A stretch of 64,000 bases of DNA from JANMJD01 sp963828405. Lineage in GTDB: Bacteria; Actinomycetota; Acidimicrobiia; Acidimicrobiales; Ilumatobacteraceae. Made by a program: the position numbers and the translations under genes. The notes below the pieces were generated by a model. That model was not told the origin of the DNA. It did no database searches and saw nothing but the letters and a program-made list of their open reading frames with translations. The DNA lies in assembly GCA_963828405.1 (NCBI GenBank), contig CAWHEG010000031.1, positions 2,232,001-2,296,000 on the forward strand, read 5' to 3'. Shown here one piece after another: positions 45,559 to 54,490 of the stretch (position 1 is its first letter; the number at the start of each line of letters is the position of its first letter).

Positions 45559-47400
45559 TCAGAAGTTCGAGACCACGGCGGTGAGCACCTGGTCGATCGT
45601 CTTGGGGTTGGTCGCGTCGTAGGCAGCGGCGTTCGTCGCCTCGGCGATCCGCTTGAGGGTCGCCTTGTCGGCGCCGTCGCCATAGGAGATCGTGAAGACC
45701 CGCACGGGAGTCGACCCGCCGCCCTCGGATCCCGATCGCAGCGAGCCGATCAGCGCGGCCAACTGGTCGGCGTCGTCACCCGTGTCACCGTCGTCGTTGA
45801 CTCCGTCGGTGAGGAAGACCACGGCGTTGATCTTCGTCGGGTCGTAGCTCGCAGTCATCGCCTCATGGGCGGCCTGCGACACCGTGTAGAGAGGTGTGCC
45901 GTTGGTCGGGAACAACCCGGCGATCGTCGACTGCATCTTCTCGCGTTGACCGCCGATGCGGGCCACGGGGAGCAACTCGAGGTACTCCTGGTCCTGCGAC
46001 GGCCCGAGGTCGGTCGAGAAGATCCATAGGCCCACCTCGTCGTCGTCGTTGAACAGGTTGAGCGAAGTGCTCGCCGCCTGCTGGGCCAACTCCAGCTTGG
46101 TGGTGTTCGCCGTGGCCGGATCGCCCATCGAACCGGAGACATCGAGCACCATCAGCACGCGGGCGGCCTTGCGGTCCTTGGCCCAGGCGTCGAGGACGCC
46201 GACGAGGACCGACGGCGGAGGTACCTCGAGCTCGGCCTCGGGCTGCGTCGGATCGACGCCGTTGACCGTGGCAATCGGAGCGGTCACCGGCACGGCGGGG
46301 TTGCCGGGCCGGAACCCGAAGTCGAGCACTTTGGCCTGGTTCTCGGGACGCTGCACGTAGGTCTCGAAGGCCTTGGCGGCGGTCTTCTGCTCAGCCGTGA
46401 CCCAGTCGGCGTCGAGGATGAAGAACGGGTTGTCGGAGAACAACGTGCCCTCGCTGGGGTAGACGGCGACCAGTGGCACCTTCGGTGGGCGGGGTTCCTC
46501 GCCCGGATCGACGATGCCGTCGGGATTCCCGGCGTTGTAGTCGATCACCGACTTCTCCTCGATGGCCACGGCGCTGGCGTAGGTCAGCGCCGTCCCACGG
46601 GTGTCGGCGCGGAACCAGTTGTTGAGAAACGTCATGGTGATGTCGCCGTAGTGGACGACCGACGACTCGACGTTGTGCACGAAGTCCCGCACGTCGGCCC
46701 GGGCCAGGTCCTCGGTGGTCAGCCCGCTGGTCTTGCCCGTCGCCGCGTAGTACTCGGCGATCGTGAAGTTGAGGCCGCTGGTGGAGAAGTTGGGGTTGGT
46801 CTTGCCCAGCCGGAAGGGGCCCCACTCGGGATGCCCGTAGGCCGCCCAGCCCTCGGGGCTGTTGGCCAGCTTGGCGATGTCGGCGAAGCCGACCGGCTTG
46901 GCCGGGTAGCCGAGGGCATCGGCCATCGGCTTGGGCATGGCGATGACCAGCGGGGTGAGCATGAACGGGGTGCCCTTCCCGGTGATCTGGCGACCACTGC
47001 GCTGATTGACGATGCCGCCCCAGCCGCTCGCCGCCGGGGACCAGACGACCGGGCGGGGGCCGTTGGCCTCGGGGTCGGGCCAGCCGTCGACGATCAGGGT
47101 GGCGGCGGCGCCCGAGGCGACCTTGGCGATCCTGACGAACGCGCAGCCCGTGGCGAACTTCGCCTCGTCGGTGCCGTTGAATCCCTTGGCCAGCGCCGTG
47201 AGCAGGGCGATCTTCTCGGAGCTCACCGCCATGTCGACGACGGTGCAGTCGCCGGCGTCGGCGGAGGCGTCGAGGCCGGGCGAGTTGATCGAGATGTCGG
47301 TGGCGTCACCGCCGAGCTTCGAACCCCCGCCGGAGCAGGCGGCCAGGGCACAGACGGTGACGAGGATGACGGACCGGCGGGCCGGGCGGTGGTGGATCAC
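45559..47400 (-). CDS. Lipoprotein with solute-binding and von Willebrand A domains
   Basis: The 613-residue lipoprotein (signal SVILVTVCALAACSGGG) has an extracellular solute-binding domain of the SBP_bac_11 type (about 40-400: LIVDGWPDPEANGPRPVVWSP, PFMLTPLVIAMPKPMADALG, VPLVAVYPSEGTLFSDNPF). A VWA domain with an intact MIDAS (LMVLDVSGSMGD, about 430) and VVFLTDGVNDDGD follows. The GTG at 47400 overlaps the upstream stop (GTGA), fixing the start. Such fused proteins occur in actinobacteria, but their ligand is unknown. Its partner upstream is a second solute-binding-like protein. Confidence 0.82.
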   Translation of the reverse strand: MIHHRPARRSVILVTVCALAACSGGGSKLGGDATDISINSPGLDASADAGDCTVVDMAVSSEKIALLTALAKGFNGTDEAKFATGCAFVRIAKVASGAAATLIVDGWPDPEANGPRPVVWSPAASGWGGIVNQRSGRQITGKGTPFMLTPLVIAMPKPMADALGYPAKPVGFADIAKLANSPEGWAAYGHPEWGPFRLGKTNPNFSTSGLNFTIAEYYAATGKTSGLTTEDLARADVRDFVHNVESSVVHYGDITMTFLNNWFRADTRGTALTYASAVAIEEKSVIDYNAGNPDGIVDPGEEPRPPKVPLVAVYPSEGTLFSDNPFFILDADWVTAEQKTAAKAFETYVQRPENQAKVLDFGFRPGNPAVPVTAPIATVNGVDPTQPEAELEVPPPSVLVGVLDAWAKDRKAARVLMVLDVSGSMGDPATANTTKLELAQQAASTSLNLFNDDDEVGLWIFSTDLGPSQDQEYLELLPVARIGGQREKMQSTIAGLFPTNGTPLYTVSQAAHEAMTASYDPTKINAVVFLTDGVNDDGDTGDDADQLAALIGSLRSGSEGGGSTPVRVFTISYGDGADKATLKRIAEATNAAAYDATNPKTIDQVLTAVVSNF

Positions 47401-48401
47401 AGGTTGCTCCAGAGGTCGCGAAGGGTGCGCAGGGCGCCGGGCGAGGGAAGCGCGGTGCCGGTGGTGTCGGGGGGGCTCTCGGTCCAACCCGCTTCGGCAA
47501 GACCGACACGCAGGGCGGTGAGCACGCCGGCGGGAACTGCTGCGCCACCGGGTGTCGCGGCGACCGCTACCGCCGTCGCCCCCGACCGGGTGAGGGTGAG
47601 CGTCGAGCGTTGCGCCCCGGCCCGGGCGACGACGTCGGCCTCGGTGGTGCCGACCAGGCTGACCAGCTTGCGACCGAGGATCGCGTCGAGCGGCGAGGCG
47701 AGGGCGAACACGGCGGTCGGGATGGTGCCTTCGAGGCGGTCGAACCACAGCCCGAAGTCGGGGTCGCCGTTGATCGTCGCCTGGTTGAACGTGGTGTCAC
47801 CGAAGAAACTGGTCGCGGCCGACCCGACGGTGAGCAGTGCGGTGGCCGACGAGCGGGGGTCGCCGTGGCCGGCGATCAGCCGACCCCAGGCCGCCTTGCC
47901 TCCCAGGTCGGCCCACGGCTTGTCGGAGTTCGTGCCGATGCACGTCCAGGTGATCGCCGCACCGCAGGTCGTCCCGAGGGCCGCGGACCGGTCGCTGGCC
48001 GCCACGATGACCAGCGGTGAGGCGCCGAGGGTGGTCGTGGCGTCGGGGTAGACGCGCTGGCCGGCGGCGTCGACGGCCAGCCGGTCCAGCGGGGCGACGA
48101 CCACCCAGGCGGCGGGCACCTCGCCACCGGCGATGCGGGCCAGCGTGTCGTCGTAGGGCTCCACGACGATCGACGCCCCGGCATCGCGGGCGCGTTCGCA
48201 GGCACCGGCGAGTTCGGTGATGCAGACGATGTCGCCGTCGGTGCCGGGCGTCGCCGTGCCGGCGGTTCCCGTGCCGGGCGTCGCGGTGCCTGGGGTTCCC
48301 GTGCCGGCGGAAGATGTGTCGTCGAGGGCGCGGCGCAGGGCGACGGCGCCGATGATCAGCGCGACGGCGGCGATCAGGGCGGCGAGGCGCTTGGCGACCA
48401 T
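47397..48401 (-). CDS. Membrane-anchored solute-binding-like protein
   Basis: The 334-residue protein has an N-terminal membrane segment (RLAALIAAVALIIGAVAL) without a lipobox, a short linker of GTxTPGT repeats, then a periplasmic-binding-like domain (ASIVVEPYDDTLARIAGGEVPAAWVVVAPL, PLVIVAASDRSA). This is similar in style to the SBP domain of the next gene. It is the first gene of an operon with SBP-VWA, the coiled-coil protein and murJ. A TACGCT box lies 9 nt before its ATG. Confidence 0.7.
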   Translation of the reverse strand: MVAKRLAALIAAVALIIGAVALRRALDDTSSAGTGTPGTATPGTGTAGTATPGTDGDIVCITELAGACERARDAGASIVVEPYDDTLARIAGGEVPAAWVVVAPLDRLAVDAAGQRVYPDATTTLGASPLVIVAASDRSAALGTTCGAAITWTCIGTNSDKPWADLGGKAAWGRLIAGHGDPRSSATALLTVGSAATSFFGDTTFNQATINGDPDFGLWFDRLEGTIPTAVFALASPLDAILGRKLVSLVGTTEADVVARAGAQRSTLTLTRSGATAVAVAATPGGAAVPAGVLTALRVGLAEAGWTESPPDTTGTALPSPGALRTLRDLWSNL

Positions 48402-48410
48402 GGTGGACCC

Positions 48411-48416
48411 AGCGTA
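48411..48416 (-). promoter_or_regulatory. TANNNT -10 box (leaderless type) of the SBP/VWA/murJ operon
   Basis: TACGCT on the minus strand ends 9 nt before the ATG at 48401. Confidence 0.5.
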
Positions 48417-48419
48417 GAG

Positions 48420-49886
48420 CTAGGAGCCGTCGTTGCCGACGATGTCGGCGGCGACCAGCGTGGTCAGCTGCTCGGCGTCGGGTTCGTCGATCGCGGCGAC
48501 CCGTTCGGCCTGCCGGGCGACGGCCTCCTCGAACAGGTTGCGCACGTAGCGGGCATTGCCGAATCCCCGGTCGCGGGGCTCGCTGGCGATCATCGCCCGC
48601 ACGACGGCGATCGCCCCGTCGGAGGCGAGGTACTGGTGCCTCGCCCCCAGCTTGACGAAGATCTCGGTCAACTCATCGACCGTGTAGTCGGCGAAGTGCA
48701 GGGTGCGGGTGAAGCGCGACTTCAGCCCGGGGTTGGCGTCGATGAACGACTGCATCTCCTCGGGATAGCCGGCGGCGATCACGGCCAGGTCGTCGCGGTG
48801 GTCCTCCATGAACTTCACGATGGTGTCGATCGCCTCGCGGCCGAAGTCGTTGTCGCCGCCGCGGGCCAGGGCATAGGCCTCGTCGATCAGCAGCGTGCCG
48901 CCGAGGGCGGCCTCGAGCGCGGCCAGGGTCTTGGCCGCGGTCTGCCCGACGAAGCCGGCGACGAGCGCGGCCCGGTCGGTCTCGACGAGGTGCCCCTGGG
49001 TGACGACGTCGAGGGCGCGGTAGATCTGGCTGAGCAGCCGGGCCACCGTCGTCTTGCCGGTGCCCGGATTGCCGGTGAACACCAGGTGATGGCTCGTCTC
49101 GAAGACGGCCAGGCCCTTGGCGGCCCGCAGCCGTTGGACCTCGAGCATGCTCGTCAGCCGCCGGACCTCGGTCTTCACCGCGATGAGACCGACGAGCTCG
49201 TCGAGCTCGGCGAGGAGCTCGTCGATCGTGCGGGCTGGCTCGGCGTCGGTGATCGGCGGCGTGATCGTCTGCGTCGCCGCGGCGTCAGGGCGGACATCGG
49301 CCGGGGAGGCGTCGGCCCGTCCTGGGCCGCCCGCCGCCCGCGGGAAGGGCTCCTCGGCGCCGGGGACGCGCCGGCCCGGTGGTTCGGATGCCCCCGGGCG
49401 GGGGATGCCCGCCGCGTCGAGCGCGGCGAGCATCGTCGATCGGAACCGGTCGATGGCGGCGATCTCGTCGGCCGACGGCACGAGGTCGACGGCGGCCACC
49501 GCATGGGCGAGGTGCAGACCGGCGGTGTAGTAGTCGTGGCTGCGCCGCCGGCCGTCGCGCTCGTCGGCCCGGGTGAGCAGGTCGAAGAGCACCGACGGCG
49601 ACTCCAGCCACGTGCGCTTCCCGGCGACGATGCGGGCCTCGCGCAGACGCGATGGCGGCTCGATGATCGGCGGCTCGAGCCGGTGGCCGACACCGTCGAC
49701 GTAGGCCCACAGCTCGGCGTCGGTCGCCCGCCCGTCGGTGTCGATCACTGCGGCGACGACGTTCGCCGCCTCGATCAGGGCGTCAGGCGCGTGCTCGCGC
49801 TCGGGTCGGCCCGACATCCCGGCCAGGTGGCCGGCGCACGCGGTGACGAATGCCTCGACCTCAGTCGTGATCGCGGCTCGCTCCAT
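48420..49886 (-). CDS. CbbX-like AAA+ ATPase with N-terminal extension
   Basis: The 488-residue protein combines an N-terminal helical region of about 200 residues (ALIEAANVVAAVIDTDGRATDAEL resembles a TerB-like helical domain), a Pro/Ala-rich linker and a CbxX/CfqX-type AAA+ domain. That domain has ELVGLIAVKTEVRRL, Walker A TGNPGTGKTTVARLL, Walker B GTLLIDEAYALARG and the second-region AGYPEEMQSFIDANPGLKSRF. Similar ATPases act as Rubisco activases or in type VII secretion (EccA), but neither system is visible here. It is divergent from moxR with a 75-bp shared promoter region; a TACGTT box lies 9 nt upstream. Confidence 0.82.
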   Translation of the reverse strand: MERAAITTEVEAFVTACAGHLAGMSGRPEREHAPDALIEAANVVAAVIDTDGRATDAELWAYVDGVGHRLEPPIIEPPSRLREARIVAGKRTWLESPSVLFDLLTRADERDGRRRSHDYYTAGLHLAHAVAAVDLVPSADEIAAIDRFRSTMLAALDAAGIPRPGASEPPGRRVPGAEEPFPRAAGGPGRADASPADVRPDAAATQTITPPITDAEPARTIDELLAELDELVGLIAVKTEVRRLTSMLEVQRLRAAKGLAVFETSHHLVFTGNPGTGKTTVARLLSQIYRALDVVTQGHLVETDRAALVAGFVGQTAAKTLAALEAALGGTLLIDEAYALARGGDNDFGREAIDTIVKFMEDHRDDLAVIAAGYPEEMQSFIDANPGLKSRFTRTLHFADYTVDELTEIFVKLGARHQYLASDGAIAVVRAMIASEPRDRGFGNARYVRNLFEEAVARQAERVAAIDEPDAEQLTTLVAADIVGNDGS

Positions 49887-49895
49887 AGGCTCCGA

Positions 49896-49901
49896 AACGT
49901 A
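49896..49901 (-). promoter_or_regulatory. TANNNT -10 box (leaderless type) of the CbbX-like gene
   Basis: TACGTT on the minus strand ends 9 nt before the ATG at 49886. Confidence 0.45.
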
Positions 49902-49923
49902 CCGCTCCGGGGGCCCGATCCGA

Positions 49924-49954
49924 TTGACCCCCGGGTCAAGACGGCCGGTAGGGT
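49924..49954 (+). promoter_or_regulatory. Promoter of moxR-vwa (leaderless type)
   Basis: TTGACC (49924-49929), a 19-bp spacer and TAGGGT (49949-49954), 7 nt before the ATG at 49962. Confidence 0.5.
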
Positions 49955-49961
49955 GCGGGGG

Positions 49962-50828
49962 ATGGGTGAGCAATTCGAGTCCGTGCAGGCCGTCCGCGAG
50001 GGGCTCAGGCGCCAGCAGTACCTGGCCGATGAAGGAATCGCCGGCGTCGTCTACCTGGCCGATCGGCTCGGCAAGCCGGTGCTGGTCGAAGGCCCCGCCG
50101 GTACGGGCAAGACGCAGCTCGCCAAGAGCGTCGCCGAGATGACGGGGGCACGGCTCATCCGCCTGCAGTGCTACGAGGGTCTCGACGAGTCCAAGGCGCT
50201 GTACGAGTGGAACTACAAGAAGCAGCTGCTGCGCATCCAAGCCGACAAGAACTCCGACTCGTGGTCGGAGGTGCACGACGACATCTTCTCCGAGGAGTTC
50301 CTGCTCACCCGGCCGTTGCTCGAGGCGATCCGCTCACACGAGCCGGTGGTGCTGCTGATCGACGAGGTCGACCGCGTCGAGGTGGAGACCGAGGCCCTGC
50401 TGCTCGAGATCCTCTCGGAGTACCAGGTGTCGATCCCCGAGCTGGGCACGATCACCGCCAATCAGATCCCCCTCGTCTTCCTCACCTCGAACAACACCCG
50501 AGAGCTCTCCGAGGCGCTCAAACGGCGTTGCTTGTACCTCCATGTCGACTACCCGACGATGGAGCGCGAGAAGGAGATCGTGCTGGCCAAGGTCCCCGGG
50601 CTCACCGACAACCTGGCCGACCAGATCGCCCGGATCGTGCGCTCGATCCGCCAGCTCGATCTCAAGAAGGCGCCGAGCGTGTCGGAGACGATCGACTGGG
50701 CCCGCACGCTCGTGCTGCTCGGCATCGAGCACATCGACGCCCAACAGGCGAAAGAGACGCTCCACATCCTGCTCAAGTACCAGACCGACATCGCCAAGGC
50801 GGCCAAGGAGCTCTCGGTCGACAAGTAG
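49962..50828 (+). CDS. MoxR-family AAA+ ATPase
   Basis: The 288-residue MoxR-type ATPase has Walker A VEGPAGTGKTQLAKS, Walker B PVVLLIDEVDRVE, the sensor-1 LVFLTSNNTRELSEALKRR and the SETIDWARTL sensor-2 region. MoxR ATPases work with VWA-domain partners to assemble or insert metals into protein complexes. The partner is encoded 29 bp downstream. The ATG at 49962 fits a leaderless start. Sequence features (EWNYKKQLLRIQ) match the CoxD-like/APE2220 branch, known in carbon-monoxide dehydrogenase clusters but also elsewhere; no CODH genes are present here. Confidence 0.88.
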   Translation: MGEQFESVQAVREGLRRQQYLADEGIAGVVYLADRLGKPVLVEGPAGTGKTQLAKSVAEMTGARLIRLQCYEGLDESKALYEWNYKKQLLRIQADKNSDSWSEVHDDIFSEEFLLTRPLLEAIRSHEPVVLLIDEVDRVEVETEALLLEILSEYQVSIPELGTITANQIPLVFLTSNNTRELSEALKRRCLYLHVDYPTMEREKEIVLAKVPGLTDNLADQIARIVRSIRQLDLKKAPSVSETIDWARTLVLLGIEHIDAQQAKETLHILLKYQTDIAKAAKELSVDK

Positions 50829-50857
50829 ACCCCCGACCTCCCGTTGGAGAAGGATCC

Positions 50858-52294
50858 ATGATCGATCTGCTCGCCGGTTTCGTCACCGAGTTGCGCAATG
50901 CGGGGCTGCCCGTCTCGTTGACCGAGAACCTCGATGCGATGGAGGCGGTGCAGCACATCCCGCTCGAGGATCGTGAGGCGTTCAAGTACGCGCTCGGAGC
51001 CACGATGGTCAAGAGCAACTCGCACTGGCGGGCGTTCGAGACGGTGTTCGAGGTCTACTTCTCGCTGCGTGGTCCGCAGTACTCGATCGTCGACGGCGAT
51101 GTCGATGTCGACGAGATGTGGCGCCAGATCCAGGAGCAGGGTCGTGAGGGCGAGGGCAAGGGTGCTGCCGGCGGGGGGATGGATTCGCTCACCCCCGAGG
51201 AGATGATGCAGCTGCTCTACAGCGCCTTGATGAACGGCGACCAGGCGATGATGCGGGCGCTCGCCCGCCAGGCCGTCCAGCGTTTCGCCGGCATGGAGCC
51301 CGGCCGCCCGGTCGGCGGCACGTACTACCTCTACCGTACGCTGCGCAATCTCGATCTCGACGGGATGATCGACAAGCTCATGGAGGCCAGCCGCCAGCAG
51401 GTCGGGGGCGAGCTCACGCCGCTCGAGGAGCGCCTCGAGAAGGACGAGTACGACAGCCGGATCGAGCAGTTCAAGAAGGAGATCGAGGCCGAGATCCGCC
51501 GCCGCCTGGTCGCCGACCGGGGAGCCGAGGCGATGGCCAAGACGCTGCGCAAGCCGCTCCCCGAAGACGTGGAGTTCATGCACGCCTCTCGCGACGAGAT
51601 GCAGTCGTTGCGCAAGGCGCTCTATCCGCTGACCCGCAAGCTGGCCGCCCGGTTGGCCCGCAAGCGCCGCCACGGCCGCAAGGGACCCCTCGACTTTCGC
51701 AACACGGTGCGCCACTCGCTGTCCTACGGCGGTGTGCCGGCCGAGCCGAAGTTCAAGTACCCGCGCCCGGCCAAGCCCGAGCTGATGGTGGTCGCCGACA
51801 TCTCCGGGTCGGTGGCCGCCTTCGCCCGGTTCACGCTGATGTTCGTCTACGCCATCCAGAACCAGTTCTCCAAGGTCCGTTCCTTCGTGTTCATCGACGG
51901 CATCGACGAGGTCACCGACTACTTCAAGGCGACCGAGGACGTTCAGGAGGCCGTTCACCGGGTCAACACCGAGGCCGACGTGGTGTGGGTCGACGGCCAC
52001 TCCGACTACGGGCACGCCTTCGAGGTGTTCTGGGAGCGTTACGGGCGCGACATCGGACCGAAGACGACCGTGCTGCTGCTCGGCGACGCCCGGAACAACT
52101 ACCACGCCTCGCAGGCTTGGGTCGTCAAGGAGATACGTCAGCGGGCCCGCCACGTCTACTGGCTCAACCCCGAGCCGCGCAGCTACTGGAACACGGGTGA
52201 TTCGATCGTCGGCGAGTACGGCACCCACACCGATGGCGTCTTCGAGTGCCGCAACCTGCGCCAGCTCGAGCAGTTCGTCGACAAGCTCGAGTAG
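50858..52294 (+). CDS. VWA-domain protein (CoxE-like), MoxR partner
   Basis: The 478-residue protein has an N-terminal helical region (LLAGFVTELRNAGLPVSLTEN, shared with CoxE-type proteins), a charged middle and a C-terminal VWA domain with MIDAS ADISGSVAAF, VDGHSDYGHAF and TTVLLLGDARNN. The YWLNPEPRSYWNTGDS stretch near the end is typical of the CoxE family. It has a ribosome-binding site (GGAGAAGG) before ATG 50858 and is co-directional with moxR. Confidence 0.85.
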   Translation: MIDLLAGFVTELRNAGLPVSLTENLDAMEAVQHIPLEDREAFKYALGATMVKSNSHWRAFETVFEVYFSLRGPQYSIVDGDVDVDEMWRQIQEQGREGEGKGAAGGGMDSLTPEEMMQLLYSALMNGDQAMMRALARQAVQRFAGMEPGRPVGGTYYLYRTLRNLDLDGMIDKLMEASRQQVGGELTPLEERLEKDEYDSRIEQFKKEIEAEIRRRLVADRGAEAMAKTLRKPLPEDVEFMHASRDEMQSLRKALYPLTRKLAARLARKRRHGRKGPLDFRNTVRHSLSYGGVPAEPKFKYPRPAKPELMVVADISGSVAAFARFTLMFVYAIQNQFSKVRSFVFIDGIDEVTDYFKATEDVQEAVHRVNTEADVVWVDGHSDYGHAFEVFWERYGRDIGPKTTVLLLGDARNNYHASQAWVVKEIRQRARHVYWLNPEPRSYWNTGDSIVGEYGTHTDGVFECRNLRQLEQFVDKLE

Positions 52295-52312
52295 CCGTCC
52301 GTCGCGGTGGGC

Positions 52313-54466
52313 TCAGCCGCCGGTGCGCTGGCGCTGTGCGGCGATCCACACGATGGCGAAGGCGCGTGAGTTGCCCTCCTCGAACTCGTCGAGACCGGCG
52401 ATGATCGCCCCGGCCCGATCGGGGTCGGCAACGGCGAGGTCCATGGCGAGCAGATCCTGCCAGTGGCCGTCGCCACCCGCCGAGCCCTCGGCGTAGCGCG
52501 CCGCTGCGGCCCGGGGGTCGTCACGGTAGAGCGAGCCGAAGGTGAACGGGAGCAGCTGGATGCCGACGATGCTCGCCGGCCGTGCATCGAAGAAGGTGGC
52601 GAAGTCCAGCTTGGCGCCCCACACGATTCCGCTGACCTGGTGGTCGTAGGCGGCGGGACGGGCCAGGCCCTCGCCCAGCCAGTACATGCGGGCGGCTGCC
52701 GCCTCGGTGGCGTAGAGCGACGCGGCCCGCTGCGCCAGCCCGGTCTGCCCGGTGGCCACGGCCCAGCGGGTCAACGACCACCAACCATGGACGGCCTCGC
52801 TGGACGACTCCTGGTTGTTGCCATCGGCGAAGGGGGCGAAGCCGGAGGCGTAGGAGTGCCCCTCGTAGGGGTTGACGACGCGCAGCAGGGGGAAGCCCGC
52901 CGTGCACGAGCCGGGCCCGATGTCGGCGGCGAGCAGGTCGATCACCGGCCGCAGCCGGGGGATCAGGCCCGGGCGGGCCTCGGCGAGGGTCGCCGCCGCC
53001 TGGATCAGGTAGCCGAACTGGAAGAGGTGGTCGTTGTAGTCCTCGTGGCCGAACTCCGGCACGTTCGCCATCATCCCGCCCCACACGGGGTCGTAGGCCA
53101 GCCAGCGGGCATCGAGGTCGCCGCCATAGGTCACCCAGTCGACGACTGCGGTTTCGAGCAGGTCGAGCAGGCCGTCGGTCGTGGTGCTGCTCCCGAACCG
53201 GCGGGCCACGTCGACGAGTGTGGCCAGACGGCCGAGCTGCTTGGGTCCGAAGTACGAGCCGGCGGCCAGACCGGTCCCGTCGCCCAGCGCGGCGAGCTCG
53301 CGGTCGAGTTCGGCCCCGACGGTCGAGCGTTCGGCCGGCGTCAGCGGCACCTCGGGCACTGCGAGCACCAGGTTGGGGACCGGGGCCGCCCACTCGACCA
53401 CATCGGAGAGGGCGACGCGTAGCTCGCCGCGCGCCGTGTGGAACGTGCCGGTGGCCGGTTCGCCGAGCACCCGGCCGCCGAGTCGCTGGTGGGGCAGCGT
53501 GGCGATCAGCCCGGCGCCACCACGACGCCGCTTCCACGTGAGGCGCTGGAGCGCCTCGTCGCCGGACAACTGCCACTCGGCCCGTGTGTCGGTGACCCGG
53601 TCGAGCCCGCTGGCGTAGGCCAGGTCGTCCCAGCGGCCACCGTGGTCGGCAGGGCGGGCGACGAGGCCGAACTCCGGGCGTTCACCCAGGCCGCGGAGGT
53701 CGGCGCGCAGCCGGCTTCCGGAACGGCTCCAGGCGACACGGGTCCCGGCGACGACGTTCCACCCCCGACCGTCGGGCAGTGTCACGCTGAGGTGGTCGGT
53801 GGTCAGCGAGGCGCCCTCGACGAGCGGGGCGCCGCCGACAGCGAGGACATCGGCCGGCACGGGGAGGTCGACGACGAACTCGTCGGTTCCCGGCCGCACC
53901 CACACCGCCGGGCTCCCCTGGGCGATCGTCACCCGCGTCGCGCCCTCGCCGGCCGGCCCCACGGCGGCCACCACGTGGAAGTCGCCGAAGTCGGCGACGC
54001 GCACCTGACCCGGGGGGATGACCACGGCGAGGGTGGCGACGAACGGGGTGACGACGGCGTTCGCCGAGGCCACCGGCTCGCTGACCGACAGTGACATCGA
54101 GCCGTCGTCGAAGCGGACGGCCACAGGGAAACTCCACAGGGGTTCGGCCGGGCGGGTGAGCAGCGACGTCCACCACTGGTTGGTCGGCCAGATCGGTGGC
54201 GAGCCCTCGCCGGCGGCGGGTGGGCCGATCGACGGGATCGGCGGCGGCCCGAGCGAACCCGCGCGTACCGACGGTGCGGTCGGGCCCGACGTGACGTCGC
54301 GACAGACACCCAACCAGCCGGACGCTTCGATCACCCCGCCGGTCATCCCGGGCTCGGGAGTCGGGCGCCGATCACGACTGCACCCGCCGCTGATGGCGAC
54401 GACGAGCGCCGCGGCAACGACCCACGATCGTCGTCCGGGCGCGCCGGCGAGGGATCGGCAACGCAC
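52313..54466 (-). CDS. Lipoprotein glycoside hydrolase of family GH81 (endo-beta-1,3-glucanase-like)
   Basis: The 717-residue protein has a lipoprotein signal (VVAAALVVAISGGC), then a GH81-type architecture. The beta-sandwich part includes PPIWPTNQWWTSLL and PLWSFPVAVRF, and the helical barrel part has the hallmarks FGHEDYNDHLFQFGYLI and DGNNQESSSEAVHGWW, which hold the catalytic acid/base residues of GH81. The enzyme should cut beta-1,3-glucan outside the cell. It is the last gene of a three-gene operon with a HlyD-like protein and a GT2 synthase, so it may trim the polymer made by them. Confidence 0.82.
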   Translation of the reverse strand: MRCRSLAGAPGRRSWVVAAALVVAISGGCSRDRRPTPEPGMTGGVIEASGWLGVCRDVTSGPTAPSVRAGSLGPPPIPSIGPPAAGEGSPPIWPTNQWWTSLLTRPAEPLWSFPVAVRFDDGSMSLSVSEPVASANAVVTPFVATLAVVIPPGQVRVADFGDFHVVAAVGPAGEGATRVTIAQGSPAVWVRPGTDEFVVDLPVPADVLAVGGAPLVEGASLTTDHLSVTLPDGRGWNVVAGTRVAWSRSGSRLRADLRGLGERPEFGLVARPADHGGRWDDLAYASGLDRVTDTRAEWQLSGDEALQRLTWKRRRGGAGLIATLPHQRLGGRVLGEPATGTFHTARGELRVALSDVVEWAAPVPNLVLAVPEVPLTPAERSTVGAELDRELAALGDGTGLAAGSYFGPKQLGRLATLVDVARRFGSSTTTDGLLDLLETAVVDWVTYGGDLDARWLAYDPVWGGMMANVPEFGHEDYNDHLFQFGYLIQAAATLAEARPGLIPRLRPVIDLLAADIGPGSCTAGFPLLRVVNPYEGHSYASGFAPFADGNNQESSSEAVHGWWSLTRWAVATGQTGLAQRAASLYATEAAAARMYWLGEGLARPAAYDHQVSGIVWGAKLDFATFFDARPASIVGIQLLPFTFGSLYRDDPRAAAARYAEGSAGGDGHWQDLLAMDLAVADPDRAGAIIAGLDEFEEGNSRAFAIVWIAAQRQRTGG

Positions 54467-54490
54467 GGGTGGGTGCAGTGACCGGTGGGA

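Noticed and set aside
48420..49886. CbbX assignment as a Rubisco activase
   Set aside because: No Rubisco or Calvin-cycle genes are present and the N-terminal extension is atypical; only the AAA+ family resemblance is supported.
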